DNA from: Deltaproteobacteria bacterium
Lineage (GTDB): Bacteria > Myxococcota_A > UBA9042 > DTJE01
DNA length: 64,000 nt
Assembly (NCBI GenBank): GCA_029547805.1
Contig: JAKPOP010000001.1
Location: 232,396 to 296,395 of the forward strand
Reading direction: 5' to 3'
Shown here: positions 43,672-52,627 of the stretch, piece by piece
Layout of the letters: every line of letters begins with the position of its first letter
Position numbering within the stretch: position 1 is the stretch's first letter
Position numbers and translations under genes: made by a program
Notes under the pieces: model-generated
Told to the model about the DNA's origin: nothing
The model's database searches: none
What the model saw: the letters and a program-made list of their open reading frames with translations, nothing else

Positions 43672-44766
43672 TCAGACCTCGTCAAGGCGGATCTTCAGAC
43701 TCTCGGGAAGGAAGGGGGGCATCGTGAGGGTCTGCCCCCTCTGCACCTGATCCCCATCCCGGACCTCGATGGGCAGTCCGGCCCAGGCGAAGGGGCGGCG
43801 GACCTCCGCCAGGCCCAGGTCCCGCTGAAGCACCGGGGATCGGCCTGCGACGACCACGGTCCCGACGGGTTCCCCTTCCAGGAGCACCGCCTGTCCTGGC
43901 GCCAGACCCCGGTTCCCGGGGTCCAGGGCCACGCCGACCACCTTGGTGGCGACCCCGCTCTCCCGTCGCCCCATCAGGGCCTCCCGCCCGGTGAATCGGT
44001 CCTTCTGGAAATCGATCATCCACTGGAGCCCCAGGGGCAGGGGGTCCCGGACCCGGGCCCCCTCCTGATGCACGTTGAAGAACCGGCCGTCCAGTTTGAG
44101 CAGGTCCAGGGCCTCGGTGCCATAGAGCGCCATGGCGGGGTCCTTCGCGGCCTGTCGCAGGGCCTCCAGCGTTGCCGCCGCGGCCTCCTCGGGGACCAGG
44201 ACCCAGTAGCCGAACTCCCCGGTCTTTCCGGCCCGGATCACCCGGACCTCCGTCCCCGCCAGGGTGCGGGGCTCGATGGCCAGATAGGGCATCCCCAGCA
44301 CGTCCGGTCCCAGGAGTTCCCGGAGGGGGGCCCAGGCCCGGGGCCCGTCCAGCGACAGCACCGCCCACCGATCCTCTTCGTCCCGGAGCGGCACGCCGTC
44401 GAGCAGCGCCTCGACCGTCTTCGGGTCCGCGACGCACTCCAGCAGCACCCACAGGTCCTCGTCATCGATGGCGACGTAGGCGTCCGCCGCCACCTGACCG
44501 TCGGGGTCCAGCAGCAGGGTGTGGAGGACCCGCCCGAACCGGAGCCGGGAGACAGGACCCGTGAGGACCTCGTCCAGGGGATAGAGGGCCTCGTCCACCA
44601 CTCCGCGAAAGACCCGCACGTGGGTCATCGGGGCCAGCCCAAGGGCCCTTCGGACCGCCAGGACCTCCTGCTCGACCCCGGCGAAGCCCGCGACTGCGGT
44701 TCGCCCCGACCGGTCCTGGAACCGGGCGCCCATTCCCGCGAGCAGGGTTCGCCACGTCCCGGTCAT
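43672..44766 (-). CDS. GcvT-like aminomethyltransferase family protein in an acyl-carrier operon
   Basis: 364 aa from ATG 44766. It has the three-domain folate-binding layout of the glycine cleavage T protein ('GPVSRLRFGRVLHTLLLDPD', 'IRAGKTGEFGYWVLVPEE', 'FQKDRFTGREALMGR'). In the loop of the catalytic aspartate the first D of the usual DD is replaced ('GQVAADAYV'). No gcvH/gcvP neighbours exist; instead its start overlaps an ACP gene by 4 bases and fabG follows. A folate-dependent one-carbon step on an ACP-bound or lipid substrate is conceivable, but unproven. A YgfZ-like Fe-S role is an alternative. Confidence 0.75.
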   Translation of the reverse strand: MTGTWRTLLAGMGARFQDRSGRTAVAGFAGVEQEVLAVRRALGLAPMTHVRVFRGVVDEALYPLDEVLTGPVSRLRFGRVLHTLLLDPDGQVAADAYVAIDDEDLWVLLECVADPKTVEALLDGVPLRDEEDRWAVLSLDGPRAWAPLRELLGPDVLGMPYLAIEPRTLAGTEVRVIRAGKTGEFGYWVLVPEEAAAATLEALRQAAKDPAMALYGTEALDLLKLDGRFFNVHQEGARVRDPLPLGLQWMIDFQKDRFTGREALMGRRESGVATKVVGVALDPGNRGLAPGQAVLLEGEPVGTVVVAGRSPVLQRDLGLAEVRRPFAWAGLPIEVRDGDQVQRGQTLTMPPFLPESLKIRLDEV

Positions 44767-45068
44767 GGCAGGCCTCCCGCGGCCTCGGGATGGCCGGTCT
44801 CCCGGAGCACGTGGTCCGCCAGGGTATTGATCGATCGCAGCAGGGCCACGCTGCCCTCGGCAATCTTCACCCCGAACTCCTGCTCCACCGCCAGCACCAC
44901 CTCCAGGGCATCGAGGCTGTCGAGACCCAGGCCCGATCCCAGCAGGGAGACGTCCTCGTGGAGGTCCTCCTCGGTGTAGGGCAGCGAGAGGCGGGCGATG
45001 AGGTTCCTCTTGATGCGGTGGACGACGTCCTTCCGCAACGCGATCTGGCGTTCGATGTCCCGGGTCAT
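44763..45068 (-). CDS. Acyl carrier protein (second copy)
   Basis: 101 aa from ATG 45068. 'GSGLGLDSLDALEVVLAVE' contains the phosphopantetheine serine. The N-terminal helix is longer and more basic than in housekeeping ACP ('RKDVVHRIKRNLIARL'). Possible promoter: -10 TATATT about 40 bases upstream on the minus strand. It heads the operon and is translationally coupled to the GcvT-like gene. Confidence 0.88.
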   Translation of the reverse strand: MTRDIERQIALRKDVVHRIKRNLIARLSLPYTEEDLHEDVSLLGSGLGLDSLDALEVVLAVEQEFGVKIAEGSVALLRSINTLADHVLRETGHPEAAGGLP

Positions 45069-45128
45069 GGTCTCCTCGGGGCCGGTCACCCTGAGCCGCG
45101 GCGGAATATACCACAAGACCCGGAAAGG

Positions 45129-46838
45129 TCACGGGGACGAGGCGCGCGCCCCAGCGGTGGCGCGGGCCATGCGGACGGCATCGCCGAGGACCAGCAGGGC
45201 CAGCACGGTCAGCAGCAGGGCGACGACTCCCAGCAGCGGATGGGGACCGTTCGCGGGGTCGAAGGCCCAGAGGAACCGCCGGGCCTGCCAGACCAGCGCC
45301 GTCAAGGTCGTGGCCAGCATCACCAGGGCGGGACCGAGGGTGTACCAGGCGGGCTTCCCCAGGCCGACCAGCCAGGCCGACAGGACCAGCAGCGCCAGGG
45401 CCGCCACCAGTTGGTTCGACGCGGCGAAGAGGGGCCAGAGGACGTTCTGGCCGCCGGTCATCACGAGCCAGAGGGCCGGGATCATGGGCAGCAGCGACCC
45501 GATCCACCGGTTGCGGATCCATGGGACCGCGTCTCCGGCCAGTTCGGCCACCAGGAACCGCGAGAGGCGGACCGTCGTGTCCAGCGTGGTCATCACGAAG
45601 GAGTTGATCATCGTGATGCCGAAGAAGATGCCCGCCGCGGCACCGATCAGGGGCGCCGTGAGCGTTCCGAACCCCTCGCCGAAGGCCACGATGGCCCCCG
45701 CGCCTCGGGGTTGCACGACCATCTGCTGCAAGGTCTCCCAGGGAAGGCCCGCGGCGACGGTCAGCAGCGCCAGCACCGCCAGGGCCCCCTCCGTGAGCAT
45801 CGCCCCGTACCCGATCCACAGGCCATGACCCTCCCGGGCGAGTTGCCGGGCGGTGGTACCGCTGGCGACGATGCTGTGGAACCCCGAGATGGCCCCGCAG
45901 GCGATCAGGATGAAGAGCATCGGCCAGATGGGACCCTGGGCGGTCACCGGGGCCGTGAAGAGGTCCGCCTGGATCTCCCGCCGGCTGACCAGCACGCCGA
46001 CGAATCCCAGGACCATCCCCAGGATCAGGATCCAGTTGGCGATGTAGTCCCGGGGCTGGAGCAGCAGCCAGACCGGCAGCGCGGAGGCGATCACCCCGTA
46101 GCCTCCGAGGACCAGATACCAGGCGATGCGGGCTTGATCCGGCGACAGGTGCAGGGACCAGACGGCCCAGGCCTCGGGGAACCGGTCCTCCGAGACCTCG
46201 TGGAGGGCGATGGGGAGGTGGCTGCCGGCGTAGATCAGCAGGCCGAGGCCCGCCAGTGCCATCAGGGTGGCCGGGATCAGGGGCCAGCGCAGCCGGTACA
46301 CCGCCAGGCCGAAGACCACCGCCCAGGGGATCAGGCCCATGGAGGGCAGCACGATCTCGGGCTTGTCCAGGAAGGAGCGGGTCGCCACGTCGATGAAGGC
46401 GGCAACGACCAGCACCAGGGTCAGGAGCACGAAGACCTGGAACAGCAGGCGGGCCCGGCGACCCAGGGTCTTCCCGGCAAGGTCCGGAATCGAGTGCCCC
46501 TGGTTCCGGACGGAGGCCATCAGGGCGGTGTAGTCGTGGACCCCGCCCAGCAGGACCACTCCCAGGAGGATCCAGGCCAGGGGCACCCCCCAACCGAAGA
46601 AGGCCACCGCCAGGATGGGGCCCACGATGGGCCCGGCGCCGGCGATGGACGAGAAGTGGTGCCCGAACAGGACGAAGGGGTGGGCCGGCCGGTAGTCCAG
46701 GTCGTCCCGGAGGGCGTGGGCAGGGGTGGGAGCCTGATCCTCGGGCAGGAACAGTCTTCGTCGGAGGTGCCTCCCGTACGTCCGGTAGGCCAGCACGAGC
46801 CAGCCGACCGTCAGGACCGCGACAAGCGCGCTGTTCAT
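45129..46838 (-). CDS. cstA: Carbon starvation/pyruvate or peptide transporter CstA
   Basis: 569 aa from ATG 46838, about sixteen helices. CstA marks: 'HHFSSIAGAGPIVGPILA', 'GGVHDYTALMASVRN', 'ISGFHSIVASGTTARQL' and 'NQLVAALALLVLS'. Family members import peptides or pyruvate during starvation. A -10 TATCAT lies at 46877-46882 on the minus strand. Confidence 0.92.
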   Translation of the reverse strand: MNSALVAVLTVGWLVLAYRTYGRHLRRRLFLPEDQAPTPAHALRDDLDYRPAHPFVLFGHHFSSIAGAGPIVGPILAVAFFGWGVPLAWILLGVVLLGGVHDYTALMASVRNQGHSIPDLAGKTLGRRARLLFQVFVLLTLVLVVAAFIDVATRSFLDKPEIVLPSMGLIPWAVVFGLAVYRLRWPLIPATLMALAGLGLLIYAGSHLPIALHEVSEDRFPEAWAVWSLHLSPDQARIAWYLVLGGYGVIASALPVWLLLQPRDYIANWILILGMVLGFVGVLVSRREIQADLFTAPVTAQGPIWPMLFILIACGAISGFHSIVASGTTARQLAREGHGLWIGYGAMLTEGALAVLALLTVAAGLPWETLQQMVVQPRGAGAIVAFGEGFGTLTAPLIGAAAGIFFGITMINSFVMTTLDTTVRLSRFLVAELAGDAVPWIRNRWIGSLLPMIPALWLVMTGGQNVLWPLFAASNQLVAALALLVLSAWLVGLGKPAWYTLGPALVMLATTLTALVWQARRFLWAFDPANGPHPLLGVVALLLTVLALLVLGDAVRMARATAGARASSP

Positions 46839-47047
46839 GGAATCGCCTCCCTGGGACACGACGGCGAACCGGGGCCATGATACTCCAGGGAAGGCCGAGG
46901 GAACCTTCCGAAAACCGATGTCGCGGCCTTCTCTGAGAGGGATCCGTCGATCCGCGATTGGCCTTCCCGATGGGCCTCTTCGGGGCGATTGACACATCTG
47001 GAGGGATCGGGGGAACCTTGGACCCTGGACGGAACCAGGAGGGGAGC

Positions 47048-48778
47048 ATGGGCGAGGATCGCCTGGGGAGATACCGTCTGGTCCAGAGGCTCGCCACCGG
47101 GGGAATGGCCGAGGTCTTCCTGGCAGTCGCGGAGGGGCCCGAGGGCTTCCGGAAGGTCGTGGTGGTGAAGCGGGTGCTGCCCCACTTCGCCGAGGACCCC
47201 CGCTTCGCGGAGATGTTCCTGGACGAGGCCCGTCTGGCCGCTCGGCTGGAACACCCCAACATCGTGCAGATCTTCGACCTGGGGGAGGATGCCGGGCGCT
47301 ACTACCTCGCGATGGAGTACCTCCGGGGACTCCCGGTCTCCCAGGTGATGCGCCGGCTGCGAGCCCAGGACCGGGACCTTCTCCATCCGCTGGCGGCCTG
47401 GCTGCTGGCCCGGGCCGCCCAGGCCCTCCACTACGCCCACCGGCTGACCGGGCCCGACGGACGTCCCCTGGGGATCGTCCACCGGGACATCAGCCCGGAC
47501 AACCTCTTCCTGACTCGGGACGGGGTCCTGAAGGTGCTGGATTTCGGGATCGCGAAGGCCGTCACGAACCGCCACGAGACCGCCGCCGGGACCGTGAAGG
47601 GGAAGTTCGCCTACATGTCGCCGGAGCAGGTCCGGGGACTGCCGCTGGACGCCCGCTCTGACGTCTTCTCGCTCGGGGTGGTGCTCTACGAGCTGACGAC
47701 GGCGAAGCGTCCCTTCGGCGGGGCGTCGGACCTGATGACGGTGTCGTCGATCCTCAACGACCCGCCCCCTCGCCCGGCCGAGGTCTTTCCAGGCTACGAC
47801 CCCCACCTGGAGGCCATCTGTCTGCGGTGCCTGGAGAAGGATCCGGGGCGCCGTTTCGGGAGTGCGGGGGAACTGGCCGAGGCCCTGGTGCCCCTGGCCG
47901 GGAGCACGGCGACCGAGGCGGCCCTGGCCGCCCTGGTGGAGTCCCTGGCCACCGAGGAGGAGAAGGCCCGGTGGGACCATCCCGTGGAGGAAGGGGCCGA
48001 GGGGGCGACGGTGCTCCTGGAGGGACAGCCCGCCCGGGCCCAGGGGACCGAGGAGGGGCGGGAGTCTCCCGGGGGCGGCGGGTCGGATCGTCGGGCAACG
48101 GGGCCCTCGATTCGAAGCCGCGGTGCGGGGATGGCAGAGGAGGTGCCGGGAGCAACGCTCCAGATGCCCTCGGCCGTGGCCGAGTCCCCCCGGACCGCGC
48201 CCCCTTCCCGGGGACCGTCGACGGGACGTCGCGTGGCCGTGGCCCTGGGGGTCGTCCTCGGGGTCCTGGTCGCGGGAGGGGCGGGGTACTGGGCCTGGCA
48301 GCAGGAGTTGGGGGAGGGGTCGGAGGGGGCCGCACCGTCTCAGGTGGCTTCCGAGGTTCCTCGACCCGCGGAACCAGCGGCCACGAGGCTCGTGGTCCGG
48401 AGCCTTCCCTCGGCGATGCTGGAGGTGGACGGACGGGTCTGCGGGCTCGGACGGTGCGACCTGGCCGTGTCGCCAGGAACCCATCAGGTGCGGGTCCGGG
48501 GGGGCGGTGTCCAGCACGACCAGGAGGTGGCGGTCCCCGCGGGTCGGACCACGGAGGTCGAGGCGATGCCGCCCCGGGGGGCGGTCCTGTTCCGGGTCCC
48601 GGCGGGGGTCGAGGTCTTCCTGGACGGGGAGTCGGTGGGCCGGGGACCCTTCGTGCGTCCCGTGCAGACCTGGCAGGGGGTCCACACGGTGCGATTCGTG
48701 CCGCCCCGGGGGGACCCGGCCATGCGGCCGTTGACGATCCCCCCGGAGACTCCCCAGGTCACGGTGACCTGGCCCTGA
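47048..48778 (+). CDS. Membrane Ser/Thr protein kinase with PEGA-like tail
   Basis: 576 aa from ATG 47048, preceded by 'AGGAGGGGAGC'. The kinase domain spans about residues 8-280: 'LATGGMAEVFLA', catalytic lysine in 'VVVVKRVLP', 'IVHRDISPDNLFL', 'VLDFGIAKA'. An acidic/Gly linker leads to one helix (about 395-415, 'VAVALGVVLGVLVAGGAG'). Two PEGA-like repeats follow outside ('RSLPSAMLEVDGRVCGLG', 'VPAGVEVFLDGESVGRGP'). The HRDISPDN wording is typical of Myxococcota. It probably senses envelope state and signals inside. Confidence 0.9.
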   Translation: MGEDRLGRYRLVQRLATGGMAEVFLAVAEGPEGFRKVVVVKRVLPHFAEDPRFAEMFLDEARLAARLEHPNIVQIFDLGEDAGRYYLAMEYLRGLPVSQVMRRLRAQDRDLLHPLAAWLLARAAQALHYAHRLTGPDGRPLGIVHRDISPDNLFLTRDGVLKVLDFGIAKAVTNRHETAAGTVKGKFAYMSPEQVRGLPLDARSDVFSLGVVLYELTTAKRPFGGASDLMTVSSILNDPPPRPAEVFPGYDPHLEAICLRCLEKDPGRRFGSAGELAEALVPLAGSTATEAALAALVESLATEEEKARWDHPVEEGAEGATVLLEGQPARAQGTEEGRESPGGGGSDRRATGPSIRSRGAGMAEEVPGATLQMPSAVAESPRTAPPSRGPSTGRRVAVALGVVLGVLVAGGAGYWAWQQELGEGSEGAAPSQVASEVPRPAEPAATRLVVRSLPSAMLEVDGRVCGLGRCDLAVSPGTHQVRVRGGGVQHDQEVAVPAGRTTEVEAMPPRGAVLFRVPAGVEVFLDGESVGRGPFVRPVQTWQGVHTVRFVPPRGDPAMRPLTIPPETPQVTVTWP

Positions 48779-48830
48779 TGCCCCGAGGTCCCCTGGACCC
48801 GAAGGGGCGGCCTCGACTATCATTGGCGCC

Positions 48831-49706
48831 ATGTGGACGAACCAACCCCTGGTCCGGCGCATCGTGGAACTGGCCCTGGAGGAGGACCTGGGCACCGGTG
48901 ATCTGACCACCGACCTCTCGATTCCCGAGGGGGCGACGGCCCGGGCCGAGGTGGTCGCGAAGGAGCCCTGCGTACTGGCGGGGCTTCCGGTCGCCCGGGA
49001 GGTCATCCGGCAGGTGGACCCGGACCTCGTGGTCCAGGACCTCGCGGCCGACGGCGACCCGGTGGAGCCGGGACAGGCGGTGCTTCGGGCATCCGGAAGG
49101 GCCGCCTCGCTGCTCACGGCCGAGCGGACCCTGCTCAACTTCGTGATGCGCCTGTCGGGAGTCGCCACGGCGACCCGGGAGTTCGCGAAGGCCCTCGAGG
49201 GGACCCAGACCACGTTGCTGGATACCCGCAAGACCACCCCGGGACTCCGGGTGCTGGAGAAGTACGCGGTGCGGGTCGGCGGGGCCCGCAACCATCGGAT
49301 GAACCTGGCGGGCGGGGTCCTGATCAAGAACAACCACCTGGCCCTCTGGGGTGCCGATCTGAAGGCGGCGATCCGCCGGGCGCGACGGGAGGCTCCGGCC
49401 CTGACCCGGGTGGAGGTCGAGGTCCGGACCATGGAGGAGGTGCGCCGGGCCATCGAGGCCGGGGCCGAGATGCTGCTGCTGGACCACATGACCGTGGAAC
49501 AGGTGGCCGAGGTGGTGGCCTACTGCCGCTGGAAGGTGACCCTCGAGGTGTCGGGGGACATGACGCCCGCCAAGGCCCGGGAGATGGCCCTGGCGGGCGT
49601 GGACTTCGTGTCCGCGGGGTCCATCACTCACCAGGCCCGGTGGCGGGACTTCTCGATGACCTTGACCCCCCTTCCTCAGGCGGCCGCCGATGTCCCGACC
49701 TCTTGA
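48831..49706 (+). CDS. nadC: Nicotinate-nucleotide pyrophosphorylase (quinolinate phosphoribosyltransferase)
   Basis: 291 aa. 'LEEDLGTGDLTTD', 'SGVATATREF', 'LLDTRKTTPGLRVLEKYAV', 'GGARNHRMNL' and 'LIKNNHLAL' are NadC signatures covering quinolinate and PRPP sites. It makes nicotinate mononucleotide in NAD synthesis. A possible -10 TATCAT is at 48818-48823, close to the start, so the transcript may be nearly leaderless. It overlaps birA by 17 bases. Confidence 0.95.
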   Translation: MWTNQPLVRRIVELALEEDLGTGDLTTDLSIPEGATARAEVVAKEPCVLAGLPVAREVIRQVDPDLVVQDLAADGDPVEPGQAVLRASGRAASLLTAERTLLNFVMRLSGVATATREFAKALEGTQTTLLDTRKTTPGLRVLEKYAVRVGGARNHRMNLAGGVLIKNNHLALWGADLKAAIRRARREAPALTRVEVEVRTMEEVRRAIEAGAEMLLLDHMTVEQVAEVVAYCRWKVTLEVSGDMTPAKAREMALAGVDFVSAGSITHQARWRDFSMTLTPLPQAAADVPTS

Positions 49707-50457
49707 CTTCCAGGCCCTGGTGGTCCGGTTGCAGCAGCGAGGATGCCCCGCTCCCCGGGTCCTGTGGTTCCCCGAGGTCGGAAGCACCCAGGACGAGGCC
49801 ATTGCCCTGGGGCGGCGGGGGGCGCCTGCCGGGACCCTCGTGATGGCCGGGCGCCAGACCCGGGGTCGGGGACGGCAGGGGCGGTCCTGGCACTCTCCCG
49901 AAGGCGGGCTCTATTGCAGCCTCCTGCTCCGGCCCGAGGCCCCGGTCCACCGGTGGCCCTCGCTCACCGTCGTGGCAGGGCTGGCGGTGGCCCGGGCCCT
50001 GACCCGGTCCGGGGTGGTCGGGGTTCGCATCAAGTGGCCCAACGACCTGATCCTGGGGGGACGCAAGGTGGCCGGGCTCCTGGCCGAGTCCGTTGCCACC
50101 GAGGGGTTCTGCGTGGTGGGGGTCGGCCTGAACCTGGATCTGGGCGATGGGCTGCCCCCGGACCTTCGCGCGATCGCCACCGACCTGGCCCGCGAGGCCC
50201 CCGGGACGCACCCTCTGGACGTCGTCACCGAGGTGGTCCTGGAGGTCGTGGGATGCCTGCTCGGGGCCTCCCGGGACCCCCAGGTGGACTCCCAGGAGAT
50301 CGACGTCCTCCTGGACCGGGACCGGGAGGTCCAGATAGGGGACCTCCGGGGCCGGCCCGAGGGGGTCGAACCGGGGGGCGAGTTGCGCCTGCGGGCGTCG
50401 GACGGGACCCTCCACCGGGTCCGCTGCGGGGAGGTGGTCCGTGCTGATCGCGATTGA
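49690..50457 (+). CDS. birA: Biotin-[acetyl-CoA-carboxylase] ligase (monofunctional)
   Basis: 255 aa. 'STQDEAIALGRRGAPAGTL', 'GRGRQGRSWHSPEGGLY', 'IKWPNDLILGGRKVAGLL' and 'VGVGLNLDLGDGLPPD' are the catalytic blocks. The N-terminal DNA-binding domain of E. coli BirA is absent, so it does not repress biotin genes. It overlaps coaX by 17 bases; birA-coaX adjacency is common. Confidence 0.92.
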   Translation: MSRPLDFQALVVRLQQRGCPAPRVLWFPEVGSTQDEAIALGRRGAPAGTLVMAGRQTRGRGRQGRSWHSPEGGLYCSLLLRPEAPVHRWPSLTVVAGLAVARALTRSGVVGVRIKWPNDLILGGRKVAGLLAESVATEGFCVVGVGLNLDLGDGLPPDLRAIATDLAREAPGTHPLDVVTEVVLEVVGCLLGASRDPQVDSQEIDVLLDRDREVQIGDLRGRPEGVEPGGELRLRASDGTLHRVRCGEVVRADRD

Positions 50458-51217
50458 CGTGGGGAACACGCACACCGTGATTGGGGCCTTCGAGGGGGAT
50501 CGCCTGCTGGGCACCTTCCGACTCACGAGCCACCGGAACCTCACCGTGGACGAACTGTCCTGGTGGATGGAAGGGCTGTTGCGCCGCCGCGGACTGGACC
50601 CAGGGGACATCCGGGGCCTCGCGGTGAGCAGCGTGGTGCCGCCGCTGACCGGCGTCTTCGAGGAGTACGCCCGGCGCAACGGCACGCCGCTGCTGGTGGT
50701 GGGGCCATCGACCGACACGGGAATCGCGGTGCGCTACGAGCCGCCGGCAGACGTCGGGGCCGATCGGGTCGTCAATGCGGTGGCCGCCCATCATCGGTGC
50801 CCGGACTGCGACGTGATCGTGGTGGACTTCGGGACCGCGACGACCTTCGACGCGGTGACGGCCCGGGGGGAGTACCTCGGGGGGGTCATCGTCCCCGGCG
50901 TCACCGTGTCCCTCGATGCCCTCTTCGCGAGGACCGCCCGCCTTCCCCGGGTGGAGGTCCAGCGACCTCCCGCCGTCGTGGGCCGCACGACGGTCCACAG
51001 CATCCAGTCCGGGGCCTACTACGGCTACCTCGCGATGATGGAGGGTCTGGTGACCCGGATGCGGGCGGAGATGCGGGAACCGGTCCGGGTCCTGGCGACG
51101 GGAGGCCTGGCCGGGCTGCTGGCCGGCGACAGCCCCCTGATCGACGAGGTGTTGCCGGACCTCACGCTGGAGGGGCTCCGGCTGGTCTGGGAACGCCAGG
51201 GGAGGCCCCTTTCCTGA
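50441..51217 (+). CDS. coaX: Type III pantothenate kinase
   Basis: 258 aa from GTG 50441. 'LIAIDVGNTHTVIG' is the ATP-binding P-loop-like motif, 'GADRVVNAVAAHH' and 'VVDFGTATTFD' are further CoaX marks, and 'SIQSGAYYGY' lies near the C-terminus. First step of coenzyme A synthesis. The last gene of nadC-birA-coaX. Confidence 0.95.
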   Translation: MLIAIDVGNTHTVIGAFEGDRLLGTFRLTSHRNLTVDELSWWMEGLLRRRGLDPGDIRGLAVSSVVPPLTGVFEEYARRNGTPLLVVGPSTDTGIAVRYEPPADVGADRVVNAVAAHHRCPDCDVIVVDFGTATTFDAVTARGEYLGGVIVPGVTVSLDALFARTARLPRVEVQRPPAVVGRTTVHSIQSGAYYGYLAMMEGLVTRMRAEMREPVRVLATGGLAGLLAGDSPLIDEVLPDLTLEGLRLVWERQGRPLS

Positions 51218-51287
51218 TCCGTCGATCCGTGCTCCGGCGGTGCATCCGGCCGCAACCCGGCCAGGAGGTTCCCCCGGAGAGGGACCG

Positions 51288-52538
51288 CTACTCGTCCTCG
51301 ATGCGGCGCATCCATTTGATCGTCATGGTGCCCTCGGGGTTGTAGATCCGCATCAGCGACTCCCCGGTGTCCAGGATCCAGGGATTCAGGAAGTGGCGGC
51401 CGTTCTTGGTCAGGAAGAGGTCGCCGGCCAGCCAGATTGCCGCGTGGACCAGGCGCTTCTCCCCGGGTTCCCAGACCAGCATCGCGTCGCCCATCTGTCG
51501 GTCCTTTTCCGGGACTTCCCGGTAATGCGAATCCAGACGGTCCAACGCGACTGCGGGGTCCAGCACGCTGTCGTCCGGCTGTTCCACGCCGAAGTTGAGC
51601 ACGGTCCAGAGACAGTCCCGGGGCGGGTCCTGCGGGGATGGGTACGAGTAGAGCCTCATCCGGACCCCCCGGGGGAGCAGGTGCACCAGATCCAGGTCCA
51701 GGCCGCCGGGGACCTCCCGGGCCGACTCCAACAGTGGCAGGAGGTCCTTGCGGCGATTGCCGTACCGGGACCACCAGGCGGCCAGGGCCGACGCGTCGTC
51801 GTCGGGTCCCACGTGCAGCCAGGCCATCTTGGAAGGCGTCAGGGCCCAGAGCCGGACCACCTGGGCCCGTTCCCTGGCACTGGTGGCCCGGCGACAGGCC
51901 AGGGGCAGGTCCGCGACGGCCCGGGCGCCCCGGAACGGGAACGAGATCCCCAGGATCCACTGCTGCCAGTCCGGGGAGAGCCGCGAGAGGCGCAGCCAGG
52001 ACCGGAAGTCCTCTTCATCCAGGCGAATCAGGCTCCATCGGGCGAGGGCATCCGGGTCCTGGAAGACCTGTTCGAAGAGTCGGGTCCGGGCCGCCGGGGT
52101 GAGGGCCTCCTGAAGGGAGGGCGGCGGCCGCACCGAGCAGCCGTTCCCATCGCACCGGGTCGTGGTCCGAAGCAGGGCCCGGGAGGCCGGCGGAAGTTCC
52201 AGGGTGTCCAGGAAGGACTCCAGGCGACCTTGGGTGAACCCCCGGAAGTTCCAGGGGGGCGTCTCCAGGGGACAGAGGTCCGGGTTCAGCAGGTCGGGAT
52301 GCGGTGCCAGCCAGAGGGTCTCGGTCTTCAGCCGCCCCCAGGGGCCTCGGGCCATCGTCGCTCCAGGCGTGCCCCGGCCTGGTTCGGAGGTCGGGATCTC
52401 GTCCGCCTTTCCGGGAGTTGCCGGTGCCTGGGCGGGGGAGCGAGCGGAGGACCCCCACCAGTAGCCGGCCAGCAGGAGGTCCGCCGAGAGGACCAGGACC
52501 ATCGCGCCCATCCCGATCCGTCGAGCCCATCCCCCCAT
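51288..52538 (-). CDS. Membrane-anchored protein of unknown function with a TKNG motif
   Basis: 416 aa. One N-terminal helix ('MGAMVLVLSADLLLAGYWWG') anchors or exports it. The C-terminal ~60 residues ('GDAMLVWEPGEKRLVHAAIW', 'LAGDLFLTKNGRHFLNPWIL') match a conserved family of uncharacterised secreted proteins that resembles NlpC/P60 hydrolases, with the H of 'LVHAAIW' a possible catalytic residue. The middle has paired cysteines ('CDGNGCS'). Function not known. A -10 TAGAGT lies 26 bases upstream of the ATG. Confidence 0.6.
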   Translation of the reverse strand: MGGWARRIGMGAMVLVLSADLLLAGYWWGSSARSPAQAPATPGKADEIPTSEPGRGTPGATMARGPWGRLKTETLWLAPHPDLLNPDLCPLETPPWNFRGFTQGRLESFLDTLELPPASRALLRTTTRCDGNGCSVRPPPSLQEALTPAARTRLFEQVFQDPDALARWSLIRLDEEDFRSWLRLSRLSPDWQQWILGISFPFRGARAVADLPLACRRATSARERAQVVRLWALTPSKMAWLHVGPDDDASALAAWWSRYGNRRKDLLPLLESAREVPGGLDLDLVHLLPRGVRMRLYSYPSPQDPPRDCLWTVLNFGVEQPDDSVLDPAVALDRLDSHYREVPEKDRQMGDAMLVWEPGEKRLVHAAIWLAGDLFLTKNGRHFLNPWILDTGESLMRIYNPEGTMTIKWMRRIEDE

Positions 52539-52627
52539 CGGGTGCCCTCGATCCCGAGGGGCACTCTAGTCCCGAGTTCTGCCCGGATCAAGGCCGGATC
52601 AAGGCTCGACGTGGTCCATGATCAGGG

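Noticed and set aside
43672..47262. 1196-codon minus-strand frame joining the GcvT-like gene to upstream sequence
   Set aside because: Only residues after the ATG at 44766 match a family; the rest overlaps acp and cstA in another frame.
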